From positions 1 through 5,300 of the forward strand of contig SIBB01000266.1 in the NCBI GenBank assembly GCA_009695395.1: a stretch of DNA of 5,300 nucleotides, given 5' to 3'. Both the position numbers and the translations under genes were made by a program. Numbering within the stretch: the stretch's first letter is position 1; every line of letters starts with the position of its first letter. This document shows positions 1-4,619 of this stretch, in pieces. The notes below the pieces were generated by a model. That model saw nothing but the letters and a program-made list of their open reading frames with translations, had not been told where the DNA came from and searched no databases. The stretch is from Pedosphaera sp. (lineage in GTDB: Bacteria; Verrucomicrobiota; Verrucomicrobiia; Limisphaerales; SXTU01).

Positions 1-1
1 G

Positions 2-1111
2 AAGCCCGACGAGGCGAGCAAGGGCAGCGACGGTGGAAAGAGTTCCGCAAGCGAGGTCATCAAGGTCGGTGAGTTCGCCTCGCTCACGGGCAAGGAAGCC
101 ACGTTCGGCCAGTCGTCGCACAAGGGCACGCTGCTCGCCATCGAGGAACTCAACGCCGCCGGTGGCGTGCTGGGCCGGAAGTTCGAGCTCATCACCGAGG
201 ACACGCAATCCAAGCAGGGCGAGTCCGCCGTCGTCGTGCGTAAGCTCGTCTCGCGCGACAAGGTCATCGCGGTGCTGGGCGAAGTCGCGTCGGGCCGCTC
301 GCTCGAAGCCGCGCCGATTTGCCAGAACGCCAAGGTGCCGATGATTTCGCCCAGCTCGACAAACCCGAAGGTCACCGAGGTCGGCGACTTCGTCTTCCGC
401 GTCTGCTTCATCGACCCCTTCCAAGGCACGGTGATGGCGCTTTTCGCCAAGAACACGCTCAAGGCCAAGAATGTCGCGGTTCTGACCGATGCTGCCGCGC
501 CCTACAGCGTCGGCCTGGCCACGTTCTTCAAGGAGAAGTTCGTCGCGGACGGCGGCAAGGTTTCCGTGGAACAGAAGTTCAGCAGCGGCGACAAGGACTT
601 CAAAGCCCAGCTCACCGCCATCAAAGCCGCGAACCCCGATGCCATTTTCGCCCCGTGTTACTACACGGAGGCCGGCCTCATCACGCAGCAGGCGCGTCAG
701 CTCGGCATCAACCTCCCCATCTTCGGCGGCGACGGCTGGGAAGCGCCGGAGCTGCTGCAAATCGGCGGGAAGGCGATGGACGGCACGTTCTACTCCACGC
801 ACTACTCGCCCGAGGACAAGGCCGAGATGGTCCAGGCCTTCGTGAAGAAGTTCAAAGCCCGCTGGAACGGCGAAGTCCCCGACGCGATGGCCGCACTCGG
901 CTACGACTCCGCGCTGGTCCTCGCCGACGCCATCAAGCGCGCCGGCGGCACCGATGGCCCGAAGCTCCGCGACGCCATCGCGGCAACGAAGGACTTTGTC
1001 GGCATCACCGGCAAGACGACGCTCGACGCCAAGCGCAACGCGACGAAGCCGGCGGTTATCATCGAGGTGAAGGACGGGAAGTTTGTTTACAAGGAAACCG
1101 TCAATCCGTGA
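2..1111 (+). CDS. livK: Branched-chain amino-acid type ABC transporter solute-binding protein (LivJ/LivK family), 5' partial
   Basis: The frame is open from the first bases of the window and ends with TGA at 1109-1111, giving 369 visible residues. The start and probably a signal peptide lie upstream. The first ~17 visible residues (KPDEASKGSDGGKSSAS) are hydrophilic and low-complexity, like the tether after the lipidated cysteine of a lipoprotein; the cysteine itself is not visible. The mature domain begins at about residue 18 with EVIKVGEFASLTGKEATFGQ, a typical periplasmic-binding-protein type I opening. It continues with GVLGRKFELI, the ligand-region motif PMISPSSTNP, and FGGDGWEAPELL. By family knowledge the protein captures leucine, isoleucine, valine or a related ligand in the periplasm and delivers it to LivH/LivM. 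The exact ligand cannot be told from sequence. It is the first visible gene of the transporter cluster, and its stop codon directly abuts the inverted repeat at 1115. A GTG inside the frame at 167 is not the real start, because conserved sequence precedes it. Confidence 0.95.
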   Translation, partial: KPDEASKGSDGGKSSASEVIKVGEFASLTGKEATFGQSSHKGTLLAIEELNAAGGVLGRKFELITEDTQSKQGESAVVVRKLVSRDKVIAVLGEVASGRSLEAAPICQNAKVPMISPSSTNPKVTEVGDFVFRVCFIDPFQGTVMALFAKNTLKAKNVAVLTDAAAPYSVGLATFFKEKFVADGGKVSVEQKFSSGDKDFKAQLTAIKAANPDAIFAPCYYTEAGLITQQARQLGINLPIFGGDGWEAPELLQIGGKAMDGTFYSTHYSPEDKAEMVQAFVKKFKARWNGEVPDAMAALGYDSALVLADAIKRAGGTDGPKLRDAIAATKDFVGITGKTTLDAKRNATKPAVIIEVKDGKFVYKETVNP

Positions 1112-1114
1112 GGG

Positions 1115-1148
1115 GAGTTGATAGTTGGGGAGTTGATGGTTGATAGAC
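1115..1148 (+). repeat. Left arm of 34-bp perfect inverted repeat
   Basis: The arm is built of GTTG-containing units (GTTGATA, GTTGGGG, GTTGATG, GTTGATA). The GTTG cores start at 1117, 1124, 1132 and 1139, a spacing of 7, 8 and 7 nt. It begins 3 nt after the livK stop codon and matches 1546-1579 exactly in reverse complement. Confidence 0.95.
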
Positions 1149-1169
1149 TCCATCGAATCCGGGTGCGCC

Positions 1170-1538
1170 ATGTTTAACTTTGAGAAACTCGATGTCTGGC
1201 AGCGGGCCAATGAGTTTGCCGACCTCGTTTACAAAGTGACCAAAACCTTTCCCAAAGATAAGCGGTTCGGTTTGACCGACCAGATGCGGCGTGCGGCGGT
1301 GTCCGTCTCTTCTAATATCGCGGAAGGCAGCGCCCGCTCCTCTCGGAACGACAACGCCCGGTTCCTCGAAATCGCCACCGGCTCCTTATTTGAAGTGGTC
1401 GCTCAAAGTTTCATCAGCCGCCGGCAGGGTTTCTTGACCGAGCCTGATTTCAAAACCCTCTACGCCACCGCCGACGAATTGGGCCGCATGCTCAGTGGCC
1501 TCCGCCGCTCCCTTCGCGAGTCCGCGCGAACTGAGTGA
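1170..1538 (+). CDS. Four-helix-bundle protein, 23S rRNA intervening-sequence protein (S23) family
   Basis: This is a 122-residue protein from ATG 1170 to TGA 1536-1538. It shows the S23/IVP family landmarks in order: FEKLDVWQRA at residues 3-12, KVTKTFPKDKRFGLTDQMRR, AAVSVSSNIAEG (residues ~47-58), RFLEIATGSLFEV and a C-terminal DELGRMLSGLRRSL helix. Length and helix order are those of the full family, so it looks intact. An upstream TTG at 1140 would add 10 residues from inside the repeat arm; ATG 1170 is chosen because family members begin with a short stretch before FEKL. No clear Shine-Dalgarno precedes it. The fold resembles Avd, the accessory protein of diversity-generating retroelements, but no reverse transcriptase is present here. 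The molecular role is not established; RNA binding is a reasonable guess. Base use looks less GC-rich than in the adjacent liv genes (more AAA, TTT and TTG codons), consistent with acquisition. It lies within a transporter cluster with which it shares no obvious function. Confidence 0.9.
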   Translation: MFNFEKLDVWQRANEFADLVYKVTKTFPKDKRFGLTDQMRRAAVSVSSNIAEGSARSSRNDNARFLEIATGSLFEVVAQSFISRRQGFLTEPDFKTLYATADELGRMLSGLRRSLRESARTE

Positions 1539-1545
1539 ACGGCCC

Positions 1546-1579
1546 GTCTATCAACCATCAACTCCCCAACTATCAACTC
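1546..1579 (-). repeat. Right arm of 34-bp perfect inverted repeat
   Basis: This is the exact reverse complement of 1115-1148. It starts 7 nt after the stop codon of the four-helix-bundle gene and ends 2 nt before the probable CTG start of livH. It therefore occupies the place where a livH ribosome-binding site would be expected, and contains no Shine-Dalgarno-like purine run. Confidence 0.95.
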
Positions 1580-1581
1580 TT

Positions 1582-2472
1582 CTGACCGAGTTCCTCCAAC
1601 AGCTCATCAACGGCCTGTCGCTCGGCGCGATTTACGCGCTCATCGCGCTGGGCTACACGATGGTCTATGGCGTCCTGCGCTTCATCAACTTTGCCCACAG
1701 CGACGTGTTCATGGTCGGGTCGTTCGCCGGCTTCTACATCGGGCGGGGGATGCCGAAGGAGTCGTTCGCGACAGGTTTCCTCGCACTCGCGGGCGCGATG
1801 GTTGTGTGCGCTTTGCTCGGCGTGACGATTGAGCGGTTGGCCTACCGCCCGCTGCGCAACCGCTCCAAGCTCACCGTCCTCATCACGGCCATTGGAGTCT
1901 CGCTGCTGCTGGAGAATCTCGGGCAATTCGTCTTCGGCGCCGCGCCGAAGGCATTTCCCACGCTCTTCCCGGTCCACACGTTCAACGTCGCCGGGCTCGT
2001 CATCGGGTCGAACCAGCTCGTCGTCCTCGTCGTCGCGCTCGCGCTGCTGGGTGCGCTGCAATACATCGTGCTGTGGACGAAGGTCGGCACGGCGATGCGC
2101 GCCGTGTCCTTCAATCCTCAGGCCGCGTCGCTTGTCGGCATCAACAACGACCGCATCATCTCCTTCACCTTCGCGCTCGGCTCGGCGCTGGCGGCGGCGG
2201 GCGGCATCCTCTACTCGCTAAACTACCAAGCCATTGACCCGCTCATGGGCGTGCTGCCGGGGCTAAAAGCCTTCGTCGCGGCGGTGCTCGGGGGCATCGG
2301 CAACATCCCCGGTGCGGCGCTCGGCGGTCTGCTGATCGGGGTGATCGAGACCTTCGTCAACGGCAGCCGCTTCAGCACGTTCACCGACGCGATTGCCTTC
2401 GCCATCCTCATCGGCATCCTCCTCTTCCGCCCAGCGGGCTTGCTGGGCAAGCTGCAAGTGGAGAAAGTCTGA
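1582..2472 (+). CDS. livH: Branched-chain amino-acid ABC transporter permease LivH
   Basis: This inner-membrane permease is 296 residues from CTG 1582 to TGA 2470-2472, the usual LivH size. It starts with TEFLQQLINGLSLGAIYALI and ALGYTMVYGVLRFINFAHSD, the classic LivH N-terminus. Further marks are an EAA-type loop contacting the ATPase (MRAVSFNPQAASLVGINNDR, residues ~172-191), GILYSLNYQAIDPLMGV, then the C-terminal membrane segments AFVAAVLGGIGNIPGAALGG and ILLFRPAGLLG. The start is the odd point. The frame has no ATG, GTG or TTG between 1495 and the conserved N-terminus. The choices are CTG at 1582, which fits the family exactly, or GTG at 1495, which would overlap the upstream gene by 44 nt and add 29 residues read through the repeat arm. 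I favour CTG 1582. The original start may have been altered when the element was inserted. It forms a heterodimeric pore with LivM. Confidence 0.93.
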   Translation: MTEFLQQLINGLSLGAIYALIALGYTMVYGVLRFINFAHSDVFMVGSFAGFYIGRGMPKESFATGFLALAGAMVVCALLGVTIERLAYRPLRNRSKLTVLITAIGVSLLLENLGQFVFGAAPKAFPTLFPVHTFNVAGLVIGSNQLVVLVVALALLGALQYIVLWTKVGTAMRAVSFNPQAASLVGINNDRIISFTFALGSALAAAGGILYSLNYQAIDPLMGVLPGLKAFVAAVLGGIGNIPGAALGGLLIGVIETFVNGSRFSTFTDAIAFAILIGILLFRPAGLLGKLQVEKV

Positions 2473-2476
2473 ACCC

Positions 2477-2573
2477 ATGGCGAACTGCGAACTGCGAATT
2501 GCGAATGAACCGGCCGGCCGCACCAAGCGCGTTCGTCGCATGCATTCACCATTCAAACTTCGCCATTCCCAAT
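2477..2573 (+). repeat. livH-livM spacer: imperfect inverted repeat of 7-nt GAA-containing units
   Basis: The whole spacer (2473-2580, 108 nt) encodes nothing recognisable. The left half has clean 7-nt units (GCGAACT, GCGAACT, GCGAATT, GCGAATG) over 2480-2507. The right half, read on the other strand, has degenerate units of the same kind (GGGAATG, GCGAAGT, TTGAATG, GTGAATG). Pairing 2477-2507 with 2543-2573 gives 22 of 31 matches around a 35-nt loop that includes the palindrome CGGCCGGCCG at 2511-2520. The structure starts 4 nt after the livH stop and the repeat-derived sequence runs up to the livM GTG. It resembles the element at 1115-1579 in layout but has no gene in the loop. Confidence 0.7.
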
Positions 2574-2580
2574 TTCCCCA

Positions 2581-3588
2581 GTGATTCCTCGCTCCCAAGT
2601 CGTCCTCCTCTCCGCCATCGCCATGGCCGGATTGCTCGCCGCCTGCGCGTCGCGCATTGATGACTACTTCGCCCTCATCATCTCGAACATCGGCATCAAC
2701 GTCATCCTCGCCGTCAGCCTCAACCTCATCAATGGCTACACCGGGCAGTTCTCGCTCGGGCACGCGGGCTTCATGGCGGTGGGCGCTTACACGGCGGCAG
2801 CCATCACGATGTTCGCTGGGCCGAAGTTCGCGCCCGCTCTCACGCAGGGCGCAGGCATTCACGTGCTCTTCCCGCTTGCGCTCGTGGGCGGCGGACTCGC
2901 TGCGGCATTGGCCGGCATGCTCGTGGGTGCGCCGTCGCTGCGGCTCAAGGGCGATTACCTCGCCATCGTCACGCTCGGCTTCGGCGAAATCATCCGCGTC
3001 ATTTTCCGCAACGTGGACTCGCTCGGCGGCGCGCTGGGGCTAAACGGCATTCCCGCCTACACGAATTTGTTCTGGGTCTATGCCTTCGCCGCGCTGACGG
3101 TCTATGTCGTCGTGAGCCTGGTGAACTCGACTTACGGGCGCGGCTTCCTCGCCGTGCACGACGACGAGATCGCCGCCGAGGCCATGGGCATCAACACCAC
3201 GCACTACAAGATCACCGCGTTCGTCGTGGGCGCGTTCTTCGCCGGCGTGGCGGGTGGGCTGTATGGGCACTCCATCCTCACCATCGCGCCGACGGGCTTC
3301 GACTTCATGCGCTCCATCGAGATCGTGGTGATGGTCATCCTCGGCGGCATGGGCAACACCACCGGCGTCATCATCGCCGCCGTGCTGCTGACGCTACTGC
3401 CCGAGGGCCTGCGAATGCTCGCGGGCGCGCCCGTGTCGCTGCCCTTCTCCGGGCCGTTCAACAATCTCAAGTGGATCGCCGACACGCGGATGATCATCTA
3501 CTCGCTCCTAGTCATCGTGCTGATGCTGGCGCGCCCGCAAGGCCTGTTCTCGTGGACCAAGCGCACCGCGACGAAGCCGGGGAGCTAG
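2581..3588 (+). CDS. livM: Branched-chain amino-acid ABC transporter permease LivM
   Basis: This second inner-membrane permease has 335 residues from GTG 2581 to TAG 3586-3588. Family marks are SLNLINGYTGQFSLGHAGFM (residues 46-65), AYTAA, LRLKGDYLAIVTLGFGEIIR, the EAA-type loop GRGFLAVHDDEIAAEAMGIN facing the ATPase, FVVGAFFAGVAGGLYGH, and EIVVMVILGGMGNTTG near the end. Several long hydrophobic stretches between these are the membrane helices. GTG 2581 directly follows the repeat-rich spacer and has no Shine-Dalgarno; an in-frame ATG at 2623 is an alternative that would shorten the first membrane helix. LivM partners LivH. Unlike the common order livH-livM-livG-livF, no ATPase gene follows: livM is followed by a tRNA. 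Confidence 0.94.
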   Translation: MIPRSQVVLLSAIAMAGLLAACASRIDDYFALIISNIGINVILAVSLNLINGYTGQFSLGHAGFMAVGAYTAAAITMFAGPKFAPALTQGAGIHVLFPLALVGGGLAAALAGMLVGAPSLRLKGDYLAIVTLGFGEIIRVIFRNVDSLGGALGLNGIPAYTNLFWVYAFAALTVYVVVSLVNSTYGRGFLAVHDDEIAAEAMGINTTHYKITAFVVGAFFAGVAGGLYGHSILTIAPTGFDFMRSIEIVVMVILGGMGNTTGVIIAAVLLTLLPEGLRMLAGAPVSLPFSGPFNNLKWIADTRMIIYSLLVIVLMLARPQGLFSWTKRTATKPGS

Positions 3589-3627
3589 CATAATCGATCA
3601 CGGATAAGCCTCAGCTCCCTGCCTTGC

Positions 3628-3656
3628 TTGACGGCGGAAACCACAGGAGTGACCAT
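3628..3656 (+). promoter_or_regulatory. Candidate sigma70-type promoter for tRNA-Leu
   Basis: TTGACG at 3628-3633 matches the -35 consensus at five of six positions. After an exact 17-nt spacer, GACCAT at 3651-3656 is a weak -10 (three of six). The expected transcription start would fall around 3663, a few bases before the mature tRNA 5' end at 3667. This is based on motif and position only. Confidence 0.35.
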
Positions 3657-3666
3657 TGGCATCATT

Positions 3667-3750
3667 GGGCACGTGGCGGAATGGCAGACGCGCTGGACTT
3701 AGGATCCAGTGGAGAAATCCTTGCAGGTTCAAGTCCTGTCGTGCCCACCA
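3667..3750 (+). tRNA. tRNA-Leu, anticodon UAG (TAG), CCA encoded
   Basis: Acceptor stem GGGCACG (3667-3673) pairs perfectly with CGTGCCC (3740-3746), followed by discriminator A and encoded CCA (3747-3750). The anticodon stem CTGGA/TCCAG (3693-3697, 3705-3709) holds the loop CTTAGGA with anticodon TAG at 3700-3702, reading CUN leucine codons. A long variable arm (GGAGAAATCC region, ~3710-3722), as class II leucine tRNAs have, precedes the T arm GCAGG-TTCAAGT-CCTGT (3723-3739). Total length is 84 nt. All expected invariant features are present, so the tRNA should be functional. Confidence 0.97.
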
Positions 3751-3826
3751 AATCCTGTGCTCCGGGGTCGTGCCGTGGCGACAGCGCCGGTTTGAATCCT
3801 TTCCCAAAGGCTGCTAAGAGTCGTGC

Positions 3827-4477
3827 ATGGCTTTGACACTTTCACCGGAAGAAACCCGCATCTTGGGCTGCCTCATCGAGAAGGAGCGCACCACGCCCGA
3901 TCAGTATCCGCTCTCCCTCAACAGCGTGACGACGGCCTGCAACCAGTCCACGAATCGCGACCCGGTGACTTACTACGGGGACAATGTCGTGGCTCTGGGT
4001 TTGGATGATTTGCGCGGCAAGAAACTCGTGACGCAGCTCTGGGGCGCTGGTTCACGCGTGCAGAAATTCCGCCACAACCTCCTCGACGCCTATAAGCTAA
4101 ACCCTCGTGAAGTCGCGCTGCTGTGTGTCCTGCTGCTGCGCGGACCGCAGATGCTCGGCGAGTTGCGGATCCGCACGGAACGGCTGCACGCCTTCGCCAG
4201 CGTCGGCGAGGTCGAGGAATGTCTGCGTGGACTGTCTGAAGGTGCGGAGCCGCTCGTGCGCGAGCTTCCAGCACGTCCCGGCCAGAAGGAAAACCGTTTC
4301 GTGCAACTGCTCTCCGGCGAGCCTGTGCTCGATGGGCCCGCCGCCGCCGAAATCCGTCCGGCAGTCGCGTCCGGTCCGACACGGGTGGAAACTCTCGAAT
4401 CCGAAGTCGCCACGCTCAAATCTGAAGTCGCCGCACTGCGCGAGGAGTTCGCGCGTTTCTGCAAGCAGTTGGAGTAA
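3827..4477 (+). CDS. yceH: YceH family protein (UPF0502, DUF480), tandem winged-helix
   Basis: The protein has 216 residues, the same size as E. coli YceH (about 215). The first winged-helix domain (residues ~1-85) carries the family signature: ILGCLIEKERTTPDQYPLSL, TACNQSTNRDPV, then GAGSRVQKFRHNL. The second (about 90-165) has LNPREVALLCVLLLRGPQ, GELRIRTERL and RPGQKENRFVQLLSG. The last 30 residues form a short coiled coil with L190, L197, L204 and F211 at exact 7-residue spacing. It is encoded in part by a 21-nt duplication (4400-4420 and 4421-4441, SEVATLK/SEVAALR). E. coli YceH ends in a similar coil, so this is family-typical. The molecular function is not well established; the double winged-helix fold suggests nucleic-acid binding or protein contacts. 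ATG 3827 fits the family start; only a weak purine stretch (TAAGAG, 3815-3820) precedes it. It lies 76 nt after the tRNA and may share its transcript. Confidence 0.95.
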   Translation: MALTLSPEETRILGCLIEKERTTPDQYPLSLNSVTTACNQSTNRDPVTYYGDNVVALGLDDLRGKKLVTQLWGAGSRVQKFRHNLLDAYKLNPREVALLCVLLLRGPQMLGELRIRTERLHAFASVGEVEECLRGLSEGAEPLVRELPARPGQKENRFVQLLSGEPVLDGPAAAEIRPAVASGPTRVETLESEVATLKSEVAALREEFARFCKQLE

Positions 4478-4564
4478 CGGGCGGGTGAGCTGGTGGGAAA
4501 GAGGGCAGTTGAGAAAGTGAGAACGGCGCTAGATTTTCCGCTTTTCCACCTGCTCACCTGCTCG
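4478..4564 (+). repeat. Long hairpin directly after yceH stop codon
   Basis: Positions 4478-4504 pair with 4538-4564: 27 positions with 22 Watson-Crick pairs, 3 G-T wobbles and only 2 mismatches (T4491/T4551, A4502/G4540). Weaker pairing continues inward to leave a loop of about 20 nt (4511-4531). The stem starts at the base after the yceH TAA. The arms contain 8-nt-spaced units (GAGCAGGT twice on the minus strand of 4545-4564; GAGA at 4511 and 4519). No T-run follows immediately, so it is not a classic intrinsic terminator, though it could protect the yceH mRNA 3' end. Layout matches the inverted repeats at 1115-1579 and 2477-2573: purine-rich arm first, pyrimidine-rich arm second. Confidence 0.8.
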
Positions 4565-4582
4565 CTTTCTCCCTCCTCCCCG

Positions 4583-4611
4583 TTGACAACCCCCCGGCCA
4601 ACACGGACAAC
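4583..4611 (+). promoter_or_regulatory. Candidate sigma70-type promoter for argC
   Basis: TTGACA at 4583-4588 is a perfect -35 consensus. An exact 17-nt spacer leads to GACAAC at 4606-4611, a weak -10 (three of six). Transcription would begin near 4618, leaving almost no leader before ATG 4620. No Shine-Dalgarno is visible before argC, which fits a leaderless or near-leaderless mRNA. This is inference from motif positions only. Confidence 0.4.
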
Positions 4612-4619
4612 TCCCGCGC

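Larger units (their letters stand above)
1115..1579 (+). mobile_element. IVS-like element: four-helix-bundle gene enclosed by perfect 34-bp inverted repeats
   Basis: Positions 1115-1148 and 1546-1579 are perfect reverse complements (34 of 34), enclosing 397 nt that are almost wholly filled by the S23-like gene. In RNA the stem can extend outward: G1114-U1580 and G1113-U1581 wobble pairs, then G1112-C1582 and A1111-U1583. The double strand would thus run from the last base of the livK stop codon to the first two bases of the likely livH start codon. By family knowledge, S23-type genes were first found in intervening sequences of 23S rRNA (Leptospira, Coxiella), whose base-paired ends are cut by RNase III. 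Here the same layout sits in a protein operon. No target-site duplication is visible and no transposase is encoded, so how it moves is unknown. Calling it mobile is inference from the clean inverted ends and the foreign-looking cargo. Confidence 0.7.

Noticed and set aside
319..1143. 274-codon + strand frame overlapping the binding protein
   Set aside because: Arginine-rich, no domain, and antiphase to a clear LivJ/LivK-family frame.
1149..1600. Diversity-generating retroelement, suggested by the Avd-like fold of the four-helix-bundle protein
   Set aside because: No reverse transcriptase, template repeat or variable repeat is present; the sequence signature is that of S23/IVP rather than Avd.
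2480..2507. Short tandem units considered as a CRISPR array
   Set aside because: Units are 7 nt with no spacers and no cas genes nearby.
2581..2660. Lipobox-like GLLAAC at the LivM N-terminus (residues 17-22)
   Set aside because: The stretch is the first membrane helix of a permease that continues with conserved LivM sequence; a lipoprotein signal would not fit.
2263..2862. 199-codon open frame on the minus strand spanning livH, the spacer and livM
   Set aside because: Its product is a charged, low-complexity sequence with no recognisable family and is antisense to two clear permease genes.
3798..3810. Small hairpin CCTTT-CCC-AAAGG upstream of yceH
   Set aside because: Only 5 bp with a 3-nt loop and no T-run; too short to call a terminator or operator.
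3598..3836. Open frames on both strands across the tRNA, reading e.g. GGMADALDLGSS (+) and WWARQDLNLQGF (-)
   Set aside because: These are the well-known spurious translations of tRNA genes; the tRNA structure fully explains the sequence.
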